DNA of 64,000 nucleotides from Hamadaea tsunoensis DSM 44101. Its GTDB lineage: Bacteria; Actinomycetota; Actinomycetes; Mycobacteriales; Micromonosporaceae. Below, one piece after another: positions 15,789-25,073 of this stretch. Each line of letters starts with the position of its first letter. The stretch's first letter is position 1. The notes under the pieces were generated by a model. The model had not been told where the DNA came from and ran no database searches. It worked only from the letters and a program-made list of their open reading frames with translations. The DNA is taken from contig NZ_AUAX01000002.1 of assembly GCF_000428945.1 (NCBI RefSeq), positions 186,001 to 250,000 on the forward strand. The letters are read 5' to 3'. The position numbers and the translations under genes are program-made.

Positions 15789-16949
15789 CTACCGCGCCGG
15801 GGCCGTGTTCCAGGCCCGTTCCTGCAATTGGGCGACCAGCCCGGCCGCACCCGGCGCGATCACGGCCGTCCCACCGGTGCGCGGACCGGCGGCGGGCTCC
15901 GGACCGACGACCGCCGCCGCGATCGTGCGGTACCTCGCGCGTACCTCGGCGAGCAGGTCGAGCGAGGCCTTCTCCCCGGTGACGTACAGCAGCGCGTCGC
16001 CGCCCTCCCGCAACCGCAAACGCGTACGCGCGTCCAGCCCCGCCTCGTCGCGCAGCCGGACGGCGGCCAGCCGGTCGAGCCCCGCCTCGACGGACGGCAC
16101 CGGCAGCTCCTCGCCCGGGTCGCCGGCGACCAGCAGGACGATCCGGTGTCCACTGTCGACCGTCGCGACCAGGAGGGAGGCGGTCACCTCGACCGCCTCC
16201 TCGAACGCGTCGGGCGTCGCGTAGGAGCCGGCCCGATCGTCGAGGACCACGACCTGGCGGGCCAGGGCGGCGTCCACGTGCGTACGCACCATCAGCTCCC
16301 CGATCCGCGCCGACGTGCGCCAGTGCACGTGCCGCAGGTCGTCGCCGGGCACATACCCGCGCAGGCCGTGGAACGTGATGCTGCCGGCGTCGACGAGATC
16401 CCGGTCGCCTTCCAGTTCGGCGGAGCGGCCGGCCGGCAGCCGGGTCACGGGGTGCCAGCGCGGCCACACCGTGAACCGGTCGGCGCCCCCGGTGCGGCGG
16501 CGTACGGACCACAGCCCGAAGGGATCGCTCCGCTCCGCCAGCAGCGGCCCGACCGTGAAGATCCCCCGGCGACCGGTCGGCAGCGCGGCGGTGACCCGCG
16601 CCGGGACCCCGGCCCGGACGGGCAGCTCGACCGGATCGTGCAACGCCAGCAGCGGGCCGCCGGGCTCGCCGATCAGCTCGGTGAGCCGCAGCAGCCGCCG
16701 CGACCGGTCGAGGCCCAGCACGTCGGTCGCCACGGCGGCCGGTTCGCCCCGGCGTACGCGACGCGGCGTGATCAGCCGCTGCACGGCGACCGGCGGCGGG
16801 GCCGCGCTCCAGGCGGCCGCGATCGCCACGACGAGGACGCCCGCCCCGCCGAGGACCGCCATCTCGCGGTACGCCAGGAGCAGCCCCGCGGCCAGCAGCA
16901 CGACCGCGCCGGCCAGAACCCCCGCACCCCGCCCGGTCAGCCTGCTCAA
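15789..16949 (-). CDS. DUF58 family protein
   Basis: The 386-residue protein has two N-terminal hydrophobic segments (about residues 8-50) and the DUF58 signature GDDLRHVHWRTSARIGELMV. A von Willebrand-A-like half follows. DUF58 proteins usually work with a MoxR AAA ATPase and a transglutaminase-like membrane protein; here the transglutaminase gene follows directly but no MoxR gene is present. The start is a TTG at 16949 that overlaps the stop of the FN3 gene (TTGA at 16949-16946), implying translational coupling. A later GTG cannot be excluded, but it would remove the first hydrophobic segment. Confidence 0.85.
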   Translation of the reverse strand: MSRLTGRGAGVLAGAVVLLAAGLLLAYREMAVLGGAGVLVVAIAAAWSAAPPPVAVQRLITPRRVRRGEPAAVATDVLGLDRSRRLLRLTELIGEPGGPLLALHDPVELPVRAGVPARVTAALPTGRRGIFTVGPLLAERSDPFGLWSVRRRTGGADRFTVWPRWHPVTRLPAGRSAELEGDRDLVDAGSITFHGLRGYVPGDDLRHVHWRTSARIGELMVRTHVDAALARQVVVLDDRAGSYATPDAFEEAVEVTASLLVATVDSGHRIVLLVAGDPGEELPVPSVEAGLDRLAAVRLRDEAGLDARTRLRLREGGDALLYVTGEKASLDLLAEVRARYRTIAAAVVGPEPAAGPRTGGTAVIAPGAAGLVAQLQERAWNTAPAR

Positions 16950-19585
16950 CAGTCCGGGATCGCCTTCTCGTTGTTGCCGTTGTCGAACGTCAGCCAGACA
17001 TAGGAGATCCAGCTGCCGTTCGGCAGTTTCATGAAGTGGTCGCCTTCCTTGTTGTTGTTGTACGGCCCGGCCTGCTGGTTGTCGCCGTGCACCTTGCAGA
17101 CCACCCCCAGATGCGTACCGGCCGAGACGTGGCCGACGACCGAGTACCAGCTGCCGCCCCCGCTGTATTCCGGCAGGCCCTTCGAGCAGAACTGTGGATC
17201 GGGGTTGGTCGGCGCGTCGTTGCAGGTCACCACCGCCCCGTAGGTCACCGGGTCGGTCTTGGCGCTGCCGGTGTCGCTCGCCGCCCCCGCGAACGTGCTC
17301 ACGTCGACGCGGACCGCGTACTGGGTGGCGGGGTCGAGGCCACCGACCGTCACCGGCGAGCCGCACGACGGACTCGTCCGGCCGCCCACGGTCACCTTGC
17401 AGGTCGCGGGCGCACCGCCGGCGGCCACGGTGAACGTCACGGTGACGTCGTTGGAACCGGCGCTCGTGCCGGTGATCGTCACCTTGGGGGCCGGTACCGC
17501 CGCGATCGTCGCCGTCCCCGCCGGGCCGTCCCCGGCCGCGTTGGTCGCCACGACGCGTACGCCGGTGAGCCTGGTGCCGGTCAGGGTCGCCGAGCGGGCG
17601 TTGCCGCCGAGGTCGGCGAGGTCCGCGCCGCCGTCGCTGTAGACCGTGTACCTGGTGACCGCGCTGCCGTGCGAGTCGGCCTCGCCCCACGTGACGGCGT
17701 AGGTGTCGGCACCGGTCTGCCGGGCCGCGACATCCGGCGGCGCGGCCGGGGACTTGATCGGAACGACGGTGTTCCCGGCCGGGCTCGGGTCGCTCGCCGT
17801 GCCTTCCTTGTTGCGCGCCACCACCGTGAACGAGTACGCCCTGCCCAGGGTGAGCCCGGCGAACAGCACCTTGGTGCCGGTCACCGTCTGCGGCGGGTTG
17901 GCTCCGGCCTCCCCGTCCAGCAGCGGGGTCACCACGTAGTCCGCCGCGGTGGCCACGGCCGGCCAGCTGACCGAGACCGCTCCGCTGTAGGCGCCGCTGC
18001 CGTCGCGCTCCAGGTCCGCCCGGGGAGCCTGCGGGATGTCCGGGGCCGGGGCCGGAGCGGGGGTCACCGGTTCGGACAGCGCCGGCGGCCCGTCGCCGAC
18101 CGCGTTCGTGGCGAACACCCGGAACCGGTACGCCGTCCCGTTGGTCAGCCCGGTGATCGTGGTACGCAGCGTCGAGCCGTCGACGGGAACCCGGCCGCCG
18201 CCGTTCTCCTCCCACGTCACGGTGTACGCCGTCACAGCCGACGTGCCGCCGTTGGCCCGCCCCCAGGACAGGCGTACCCGGCCGTCGCCGGCGAGGGCGG
18301 TCACCGGCACCGGCGGACCCGGGCGGCGCGGCGTCACCCGGCCCGGCGACGGTTTCGGCTGCCGGGGCGAGGGACGCTGCTCCGGCGTACGCGACGGGGC
18401 CGCGGTCGGCACGTCCGACGGGGGCACGTCGGGCTGGCTCCCCGCGGTCGGAGACGTCACCGGGTCCGGATCGTATTTGTCCACAGTCGACGTCGAGCCG
18501 TCCGGGTCGACGAGGACCGCCTTCGTCGTGTCCGGCGCGTTGATGAACAGGTGCTCCTCGCGTACCTCCAGCTCGACGGAGGTCCCGGGGGTGCCGACGG
18601 TGATCGTGGCGGTGGCCGCGCCCGCGGCCGAGTACACCTTCACCGTGCCCTGGCCGGGATCCGGGACGTACACCCGGTCGGCGAAGCTGACGGCGGGCTG
18701 CGCGGCCACGCCCGTCGCCGGTACCGCGGCCGGCAGCGGCAGGCTCGTCATGGTGGTGGACCTGGCCGTGTCGGCGATCGCGAGCACCTTGCCCGCGGCG
18801 GGCAGCGTGATGGCCGCGCCCCGGCCGACGGTACGCGCCGGGAGTACCGCACCGGTGAGCGCGACCGGCGCCGTCAGCCGGCGTACGCCCGCCGCCGGCC
18901 CGACCACGGCCACCTGGTCGCCGCCCTGGTCCACGACGAGCGCGCCCTGATCGAGGACGGTCTGCGCGAGCGGGTGCCCCGGTACGCCGACCGCCTCGGT
19001 CCGCTCGATCGCCAGCGCGCCGGCGTGCACTCCCAGCGCCACAACGGTTCCCTGGCTCGGTACGCTCAGCCACAGCCGGCCGGACGCGTCGAACGCCCCG
19101 CCGGAAAGCGGCGCCGGCAGCTGGACCGCGTCCCCGGTGGCCTGCAACGTCGCCGGGTCGACCGGGCGGACCAGGCCGCGCGTACGGTTCACGACGACCG
19201 CCGACGCGCCGCTGAGCAGGGCGGTCACATCGTCGCCCGTGCCCATGTCGAGCGAGCCCGAGAAGCCTAGGCGGGTCAGGTCGATCGAGGTGACCCGGCC
19301 GGTGGTGAGGTCGGTGAGGATCACGTAGCGGTCGTTCTGGCTGATCGAGACCGGATGGCCCAGCGAGTCGACGACCGGCTGGCGCAGCGACACCCCGCCC
19401 GACACCGCGTTGACCTGCTCCGTCTCGCCCGCGTGCCGGCTCCACAGCCACGACGCGCCGTCGGCGACCGCGGGCTGCTGGCCGGTGATGCCCAGGGCGA
19501 ACACCGTCGCGCCCAGCGCCACCACGACCGCCGCGACCACGCCGATCGGCACCGCGGACCGCAGATGCCGCAACCTCATCCTCAT
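16946..19585 (-). CDS. Membrane-anchored FN3-repeat protein of the ESX operon
   Basis: The 879-residue protein has a cytosolic RMRLRHLR start and one membrane helix (about residues 12-33). A beta-propeller-like region follows (to about 370), then a Pro-rich linker with SPRQPKPSPGR, three or four fibronectin type III domains (about 420-780, e.g. NGTAYRFRVFATNAVGDG), and a compact C-terminal domain with Cys pairs (VVTCNDAP, QFCSKG, VVCKVHG, IPDC). Architectures like this recur beside actinobacterial type VII loci, so it is probably an extracytoplasmic scaffold or cell-wall contact. ATG 19585 has GGAGG 8 bp upstream. Its stop overlaps the DUF58 start. Confidence 0.85.
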   Translation of the reverse strand: MRMRLRHLRSAVPIGVVAAVVVALGATVFALGITGQQPAVADGASWLWSRHAGETEQVNAVSGGVSLRQPVVDSLGHPVSISQNDRYVILTDLTTGRVTSIDLTRLGFSGSLDMGTGDDVTALLSGASAVVVNRTRGLVRPVDPATLQATGDAVQLPAPLSGGAFDASGRLWLSVPSQGTVVALGVHAGALAIERTEAVGVPGHPLAQTVLDQGALVVDQGGDQVAVVGPAAGVRRLTAPVALTGAVLPARTVGRGAAITLPAAGKVLAIADTARSTTMTSLPLPAAVPATGVAAQPAVSFADRVYVPDPGQGTVKVYSAAGAATATITVGTPGTSVELEVREEHLFINAPDTTKAVLVDPDGSTSTVDKYDPDPVTSPTAGSQPDVPPSDVPTAAPSRTPEQRPSPRQPKPSPGRVTPRRPGPPVPVTALAGDGRVRLSWGRANGGTSAVTAYTVTWEENGGGRVPVDGSTLRTTITGLTNGTAYRFRVFATNAVGDGPPALSEPVTPAPAPAPDIPQAPRADLERDGSGAYSGAVSVSWPAVATAADYVVTPLLDGEAGANPPQTVTGTKVLFAGLTLGRAYSFTVVARNKEGTASDPSPAGNTVVPIKSPAAPPDVAARQTGADTYAVTWGEADSHGSAVTRYTVYSDGGADLADLGGNARSATLTGTRLTGVRVVATNAAGDGPAGTATIAAVPAPKVTITGTSAGSNDVTVTFTVAAGGAPATCKVTVGGRTSPSCGSPVTVGGLDPATQYAVRVDVSTFAGAASDTGSAKTDPVTYGAVVTCNDAPTNPDPQFCSKGLPEYSGGGSWYSVVGHVSAGTHLGVVCKVHGDNQQAGPYNNNKEGDHFMKLPNGSWISYVWLTFDNGNNEKAIPDC

Positions 19586-19627
19586 CGCCGGTCGCCTCCG
19601 TCGCGTGTGCTTCCCCTAGGCGGGCCG

Positions 19628-20236
19628 TCACGCATGACGGGCCGCGATCGCCAGCAGAGCGCGGCACGTGCCGGTGCGTGCGCGTTCCAGAAGTTCGGCG
19701 TCGAGCCGGCTGAACGCCGGATCCGCCGGCAGTCCCGCCTGGCCGTCACCGTCGCGCCCGTCGCGGACGACCACCGTGACCAGCGCGCCCGGCCGGGCGA
19801 CCGCCGCCACCCGGTCCAGTGCCCGCTGCCGGCCCGCTCCCGCCGCACCGGCCACGACGATGTGGCCGTCCGCCCCGGTCAGGACCGCGCGGGCGGCGGC
19901 GCCGGTCTGCGTACCGACGTCGAAGAAGGTGAAGGCATGCGTCCCGCGCAGCCGGGCGGGCAGGTCCGGATCCACGTCGTCGCTCCACAAGGGAGCCTCG
20001 TCGCGGTCCACCCCGGGCAGCTCCGGCAACTCGTCGAAGCCTGTCACCGCGACCTGCCCCGGCCACAGCGCCGCGAGGGTGGCGGCCAGCCCGACGCACA
20101 CCGAGGTCGCCCCCGCGCCCCCGGCCGCGCCGCTCACCGCCACCATCCGGGGGTACGCCGGCAGCCGCCGCAGGGCAGCGGCGGCGGCCTGGTCGGCGGC
20201 GATCTCGCCGGGATCGGCGAACCAGCGCGGCCTCAC
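19628..20236 (-). CDS. MinD/ParA-like protein with degenerate Walker A
   Basis: The 202-residue product has the beta-loop-helix entry of a MinD/ParA fold (RMVAVSGAAGGAGATSV), a switch-like strand ending in TFFDVGTQTG, and later strands HIVVAGAAG and GALVTVVV. The deviant Walker A consensus is KGGxGK(T/S); here both lysines are Ala (A38, A43), so ATP hydrolysis is unlikely. The start is GTG 20236, overlapping the stop of the upstream membrane gene as GTGA. MinD-like proteins such as EspI occur in ESX loci and are proposed to tune secretion. Confidence 0.8.
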   Translation of the reverse strand: MRPRWFADPGEIAADQAAAAALRRLPAYPRMVAVSGAAGGAGATSVCVGLAATLAALWPGQVAVTGFDELPELPGVDRDEAPLWSDDVDPDLPARLRGTHAFTFFDVGTQTGAAARAVLTGADGHIVVAGAAGAGRQRALDRVAAVARPGALVTVVVRDGRDGDGQAGLPADPAFSRLDAELLERARTGTCRALLAIAARHA

Positions 20237-21345
20237 GACGCCACCAGTCCCGCCAGCGCGCTGGGAAGTCCACATGCGACCGTGAACGACACCAGCCCCG
20301 CGACGGCCAGAACCCGTTCACCGGTACGCGTACCCCGCCGCGGCAGCGACGACAGCCGGCCGCCGCCCAGGACGAGCAGCGGAAGCAGGACCAGGACGAC
20401 GGCCGGCAGCAAGGGATCGCCGTCCAGCAGCAGCCGGGCGGTGCCGGTGGCGAGGACCGCCGACCCGGCCAGCCAGGGCGGCACGGTCAACGGCGGCCGG
20501 TCGAACAACCGCGACCGGGTCAGCAGCAGCACCCCGCCGCACACCGCGTACGCGACCTCGGCCGCGCCGCCGGTGGCGACCAGCACCGCTGCGGCGATCC
20601 CGGCGACGGCGGACAGCCCGGCGACCGCGCCCGCCAGCACCGAACGACTCGACGCGACGAGAGCGTCCACAGCGGACGGATCCGTCCGGCGCGCTTCCCG
20701 GACGCGTACGGCGAGTTCGGCCAGGCCGTTGCCGCCGGCAGAGAACTGGGGCAGCAGGCCGAGCCCGAAGACGCCCAGCAGTGGCAGCAAGCGCAGCGGT
20801 GCAAGCACGCTCCCGGCCGCCGCCGTCCAGGCCGCCACGAGGACCGCGGCCGCCGCGAGCACGCCCAGCCCGATCGGCAGGCCCGGTCCCGTGGCGGCGA
20901 TCCGGCTGCCCGCGACGACCACGGCCGCCGCGCACACGGCCGCGCCCGCCACCGCGACGACGGCGATCCGGCCCAGCAGCGCCATGCCCGTCCAGCCGCC
21001 CACGCCGGCCCACACCCCGGCAGCCGCCAGGTACGCGATCGCGGCCGGCCGGTCGGCCCGGCTCCACCTGGCCAGGCAGAGGCCGGCGAGGACGCCGGTG
21101 GTCGCGTACACCAGAGTGGAAAGAGCGCGGGCATGCGCGACCGGGAACAGCGCCACGGCCGCGAGCCCGACGGCGGCCCAGTGCGGCGGGGAGAACCGCG
21201 CGTCGCGGCCAAGCGGCGAACCTGCCGCGACGCGCGGTGTCCTGGTGGGCGGACGGAGGGTCGGGCCCATCCCGCCGCCGGTCCTCCCCACGACCGGGTC
21301 GGGGTCGGTGCCCGGACCGCCTGAACGTGCCGTGATCATGGCCAT
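20233..21345 (-). CDS. Polytopic membrane protein resembling the EccD transmembrane half
   Basis: The 370-residue protein has about ten or eleven hydrophobic segments, a short basic/Pro-rich N-terminus and no ubiquitin-like domain. Size, topology and place at the head of the ESX accessory operon resemble the membrane half of EccD without YukD. No EccE-like gene was recognised in the window, so it could take that slot, but this is only an inference from position. ATG codons at 21345, 21339 and 21270 are all possible starts. Its stop overlaps the MinD-like GTG, so the two are coupled. Confidence 0.7.
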   Translation of the reverse strand: MAMITARSGGPGTDPDPVVGRTGGGMGPTLRPPTRTPRVAAGSPLGRDARFSPPHWAAVGLAAVALFPVAHARALSTLVYATTGVLAGLCLARWSRADRPAAIAYLAAAGVWAGVGGWTGMALLGRIAVVAVAGAAVCAAAVVVAGSRIAATGPGLPIGLGVLAAAAVLVAAWTAAAGSVLAPLRLLPLLGVFGLGLLPQFSAGGNGLAELAVRVREARRTDPSAVDALVASSRSVLAGAVAGLSAVAGIAAAVLVATGGAAEVAYAVCGGVLLLTRSRLFDRPPLTVPPWLAGSAVLATGTARLLLDGDPLLPAVVLVLLPLLVLGGGRLSSLPRRGTRTGERVLAVAGLVSFTVACGLPSALAGLVAS

Positions 21346-21363
21346 CGACGACCGGCTCCCGGT

Positions 21364-21417
21364 GTTCTCGACAGATCAGCAGGTCACGGCAGGAAGTATG
21401 GCAAGGTGATCGAGAAC
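21364..21417. promoter_or_regulatory. Inverted repeat upstream of the ESX accessory operon
   Basis: GTTCTCGA (21364-21371) is mirrored by TCGAGAAC (21410-21417), 38 bp apart, just upstream of the ATG at 21345. It is a candidate operator for the minus-strand operon. A triplet of near-direct repeats (TGGAC every 10 bp, 21430-21455) follows, of unknown meaning. Confidence 0.4.
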
Positions 21418-21525
21418 GCTGGCACCTCTTGGACGACCCTGGACAACCCTGGACGCCTTCTCCAGACCCCGGCCCCACCCCGGCCCCACGATCCCGTTTG
21501 GATCAGGGAAATCACCCGAATTCAT

Positions 21526-21549
21526 GGGCCAAGATCTTTTTTATGGCCC
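21526..21549. other. Hairpin with T-rich loop in intergenic region
   Basis: GGGCCA (21526-21531) pairs with TGGCCC (21544-21549) around a loop containing six consecutive T, rare in this genome. It lies within the 772-bp gap 21346-22117, which apart from the two inverted-repeat structures and the 42-bp element shows no credible gene. Confidence 0.45.
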
Positions 21550-21741
21550 GGGTTCGTCGATCTCACTTCCGTTCCTCACGCGGGAGACCGTTCCGGCGCG
21601 GGGCGCCTCCACTGCCAGGTGAGCGGGGCGAAGCATCGTCCGCCGCGGTTCGGTCACCGTTTTCGCCCGCCCGGGCGTCGGAGATCGTGGCCGGGTATCA
21701 GTTGTGGGGGCTGGTTCGAGTAGGTCAGGGTTTGGCTGGGG

Positions 21742-21845
21742 TGATCGAGTGCCCGGACGCTGTAGAAGTTGATCTCCATGGCTTGATCAAGTACCCGGGA
21801 GCTGCAGTATCGGCCCGTTTTCTGCAGCATCTGGGAACTTGATCA
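21742..21845. repeat. Second 42-bp-spaced TGATC palindromic element
   Basis: Two forward 24-bp copies start at 21742 and 21784, exactly 42 bp apart (19 of 24 identical; TGATC then rAGTrCCCGG and GCTGyAG). An inverted copy at 21822-21845 ends in AACTTGATCA. The inner pair forms a 24-bp imperfect stem with a 14-bp loop. A fourth copy predicted at 21864-21887 was not found. The layout matches the elements at 11.7 and 60.2 kb although the bases after TGATC differ. Confidence 0.8.
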
Positions 21846-22117
21846 CACTGACGCTTCATGATCGGGATGACCGCCGGCGAGCTGCTCACACATACGACCG
21901 GAGGGCCGAATCTTGGGTCATGATTACGTGCGAAAACCTGATCCAAACGGGATCTTGGCGACGAGCGTCCCGCCCAGGACGACGGATCCCGGGCGCTCTT
22001 ACTTGTTCGCCCGCACACCGAGATCTCCTCGGACACCGTCGGCGCCGCAACGCGTACACGTGAATGGGAGAAAGACGAGACGGCGCGCAAGCATCCCGGT
22101 TGCGGCACAATCCCGGG

Positions 22118-22516
22118 GTGGACCTGTGGCATGAGCTGACACCTCAGCAGTACGCGGTCATGGTGAACGCGGTGGAAGAGGCATGCCTCAACCAGGTGAT
22201 CTACGAGTTCCACGCTCGGAGGTTCTGGCGCGCGAACGGCGGCGTCACCTCGGTGGCACCCCCTCCGATGACGGAGGAGGAGCTCCGTTCGCTCATCCCC
22301 CAGTTCGCCGAGGTGGTCGCGGACCTGATCGCACGAGGCTGGATAGAGATCCGGGAACCGTGGATGCCGTGGGACGATTCACCGACCATGACAGCGCAGG
22401 AGATCGCCCAGACGCTGGGTGATCCCGACACCTGGATCTGCGACGAGCAGGGCGGCCGCCGGATGGTCGGCTTGATGACCACCGTGCGGTGGGACAGCCT
22501 GGTGGCGAACCGGTGA
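22118..22516 (+). CDS. Hypothetical protein, 132 aa
   Basis: The product is acidic and soluble, with the segments TPQQYAVMVNAVEEACLN, WIEIREPW and TWICDEQGGRRMVGLMTT. It has no membrane segment or signal peptide. The GTG at 22118 (before DLWHELT) fits the start of the helical domain, with the upstream base context CCCGGG. An in-frame ATG at 22064 would add 18 Arg-rich residues of unlikely character. The gene is convergent with the XRE-NB-ARC gene, with only 7 bp between stops. No family is recognised; the layout of helices and a C-terminal WDSLV strand suggests a small single-domain protein. Confidence 0.6.
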   Translation: MDLWHELTPQQYAVMVNAVEEACLNQVIYEFHARRFWRANGGVTSVAPPPMTEEELRSLIPQFAEVVADLIARGWIEIREPWMPWDDSPTMTAQEIAQTLGDPDTWICDEQGGRRMVGLMTTVRWDSLVANR

Positions 22517-22523
22517 AGCCCTC

Positions 22524-25073
22524 TCAGCTGAGGGGTGCCGGGACGCCGAGTTCTCTATACAGGCCGCGCGCACGCTCCCGATGACCCTCTGCTTCCGGGC
22601 CTGATCCCCCGCCGAGCCCCGCCCATGCGCGGGCGAGCTGGTAGCGGGCACCCGTACGCCCGGCGATCCACGCGGCGGCCCCGAAGTGCTCGTCGGCTTC
22701 CAGGTCGTGGCCCAGCGCCCGCCGGGTTTCGCCGAGATCGTTGTGGATCTGGCTCTCCAGCCACGGATCCGCCAGCCGGTACGCCTGCTGCAGCGCTTCC
22801 TCCCGGCACGTGCGCGCCTCGTCGTGGCGGCCTTCGGCGGCGTGCGCGGCGCCTAGTTCGGTGAGCGCGGTGGCGACCGTCGCGCCGTCGGCGTTGTCCC
22901 GGGCGATGGCGAGGGCCTCGGTCACCATGGCGAAGCCGGCCGGGCCGTCGAGCCGGCCGAGGAACACCATCGACAGCGCGATGAGCTGCCGGTCCTGGAT
23001 GCGCTCGGCCAGTTCCCGCGCCTCCTTCAGGCTGACGGCCGCCTCGCCGGGCGCGCCGAGGCGCAGTTGCAGCTGACCGAGGTTGCACAGCGTACGCGAC
23101 GCCAGCCGGAACTCGCCCACCTCGCGGTGCAGGTCGAGCGCGGCCCGCATCCGGCGCTGGGCGAGCTCGTACCGGCCGAGGAAGTCGTCGATGGAGGCGA
23201 GGTTGGTCAGGGTGATCGACTCGCCCCGGCGGTTGCCCTGCTCCCGGCAGATCTCCATGGCCTCGGTGAACCGGTCGGCGGACTCGGCCGCCCGGCCGAT
23301 CTGGAAGAGCCCGATGCCGAGGTTGCCGAGGGCCGCCGCCTCGCCGCGGCGGTCGCCGAGCGCGCGGAAATACTCCAGGGCGTGCGCGTGGTGCTCGGTC
23401 ATCAGTTCGTAGCGGCCGGTCCGGTAGGCGTAGCTGCCGTAGGCGCCGTGGATGTGCGCCCGCGCCTCGGCGTCGTCCAGCAACGTCGCCGCCGACAGGC
23501 CGTCCTCCAGGCAGGCCGCCCAGTCGTCGAGGTGGCCGCGCAGGTTGAAGTACAGCGACAGCGCCGCCGTCAGCTTCCAGGCATGCCGCGGCCGGTCCTC
23601 GGTCGCGGCCAGCCGCACGGCCGCGGTCAGGTTCGCCCGCTCCGCGTCCAGCCACGCCATCGCGTCGTCGCGGTCCGCGAACTCCGGCAGCGGCAGCGCC
23701 GCCCCCTCCCCCGGCGACCGGTGCGGCTGCACCCGCATCATGGCCGCCGCGGTCCGGTCCAGGTACCAGTCCAGCAGCGCCGTCATCGCCCGGTCCCGGC
23801 CGTCGTCGGTCGTGCTCAACTCCTGCGCGTACGCCTTGAGCAGGTCGTGCGCCTGGTAGCGGCCGGAGCCGACCGGCTGCAGCAGATGCGCCCGGCACAA
23901 CGCCTCGATCTGCCGGCGCGCCTGCGGCAGGTCGCCGTCGAGCAGGTTGGCGGCCGCGTACGCGTCGACATCCGGACCGGGCACGATCCCGAGCAGGCGG
24001 AACAGCCGGGCCGCCGGGTCCGGCAGCGTCCGGTAGGACCAGTCGAAGACGCGGCGCAGGTCCGCCTGCGGATCGTCCTCGATGGACAACAGCCCGAGGC
24101 CGCGCTCGGCCAGCTGCTCGGCCACCTCGTCGAGTCCACTATGGATGCCGGCCGCCAGCCGCTCGGCGACCAGCCGCAACGCCAGCGGCAGCCCACCGCA
24201 CCAGCGCAGCACCCGCCCCGTGCCCGGCTGTTCGAGATCCACGGCGAGCCGGCCCAGCAGCGTACGCGCCTCGGCGTCGTCGAGCGGCGGCAACGGCAGA
24301 CGCTGCGCGCCGTCCCGCGCGACCAGGCCCGCGAGCGTGTCCCGGCTGGTGACGAGGACACGTACGGACTTGTCGCCGGGCAGCAGCGGCCGGACCTGCT
24401 CGGCGCTGCGCGCGTTGTCGAGCACGATGAGCGCGGCCTGCCCGGCGAGCCGTGAGCGCAGCTGCGCCGAGCGCTCCTCCAGATCCTCCGCGATGTCGAC
24501 GACGTCCAGCGCCCGCAGCAGCCGCTCGGCGGCCTGCCCGGCGGACATCGGCTCGCGCAGGTCGTAGCCGCGCAGGTTCACGTAGAACCGGCCGTCCGGG
24601 AACCTGTGCGCCGACCGGTGCGCCCACCGCAGCACCAGCGACGTCTTGCCGACACCCGCCAGCCCCGTGACGATCACCAGCGGCCCGGCGTCGTCCAGCT
24701 GATCCAGCGCCGCCGCCCGCCCGACGAAGTCGCCGAGATCGGGCAGCAGCTGGTCGCGTACCGTCCGCGGCCCCGACGAACGCAACGCCGCCGCGGTGGC
24801 CCGCTCCCACGCCTCGGCCCACTGCCGGGCCTCCTGCGGCGTCGCGCCCAGCGCCAGCACCAGCGAGTCCAGGACGTCGCCGGGAATGAGAGTGGTCCCG
24901 TTCAGATAGTTCGACAGGCTGCTGCGCGCTATCCCGGTCGCCGCACTCAGATCCTGCAGCGAGAGCCGCGCCTTGCCGGTGCCGCGGGCCGCGCGTACGC
25001 GCCACCGGTTCAGCTCGGTGAGCACGTCCGCAACGGAGGAGATCTCGTCTGGCGACATGGGAAGCCCGTCCAT
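22524..25073 (-). CDS. XRE-type HTH, NB-ARC, TPR (STAND) regulator
   Basis: The product has 849 residues. The helix-turn-helix spans about residues 37-65 (DLSAATGIARSSLSNYLNG). It is followed by an NB-ARC NTPase with P-loop GLAGVGKTS (137-145), Walker B-like ALIVLDNA and the GLPLALRLVAERL segment. At least six TPR-like repeats fill the second half (e.g. RGEAAALGNLGIGLFQIGR). STAND proteins of this type are nucleotide-switched transcription regulators in actinobacteria. The predicted switch residues look intact. ATG 25073 begins MDGLPMSPDE; ATG 25058 is also possible. It lies downstream of the MFS gene with a 110-bp gap that should carry its promoter. Confidence 0.88.
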   Translation of the reverse strand: MDGLPMSPDEISSVADVLTELNRWRVRAARGTGKARLSLQDLSAATGIARSSLSNYLNGTTLIPGDVLDSLVLALGATPQEARQWAEAWERATAAALRSSGPRTVRDQLLPDLGDFVGRAAALDQLDDAGPLVIVTGLAGVGKTSLVLRWAHRSAHRFPDGRFYVNLRGYDLREPMSAGQAAERLLRALDVVDIAEDLEERSAQLRSRLAGQAALIVLDNARSAEQVRPLLPGDKSVRVLVTSRDTLAGLVARDGAQRLPLPPLDDAEARTLLGRLAVDLEQPGTGRVLRWCGGLPLALRLVAERLAAGIHSGLDEVAEQLAERGLGLLSIEDDPQADLRRVFDWSYRTLPDPAARLFRLLGIVPGPDVDAYAAANLLDGDLPQARRQIEALCRAHLLQPVGSGRYQAHDLLKAYAQELSTTDDGRDRAMTALLDWYLDRTAAAMMRVQPHRSPGEGAALPLPEFADRDDAMAWLDAERANLTAAVRLAATEDRPRHAWKLTAALSLYFNLRGHLDDWAACLEDGLSAATLLDDAEARAHIHGAYGSYAYRTGRYELMTEHHAHALEYFRALGDRRGEAAALGNLGIGLFQIGRAAESADRFTEAMEICREQGNRRGESITLTNLASIDDFLGRYELAQRRMRAALDLHREVGEFRLASRTLCNLGQLQLRLGAPGEAAVSLKEARELAERIQDRQLIALSMVFLGRLDGPAGFAMVTEALAIARDNADGATVATALTELGAAHAAEGRHDEARTCREEALQQAYRLADPWLESQIHNDLGETRRALGHDLEADEHFGAAAWIAGRTGARYQLARAWAGLGGGSGPEAEGHRERARGLYRELGVPAPLS

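Noticed and set aside
21346-22117. Small frames in the gap before the 132-residue hypothetical gene
   Set aside because: They lack ribosome-binding sites and domain character and overlap the palindromic element.
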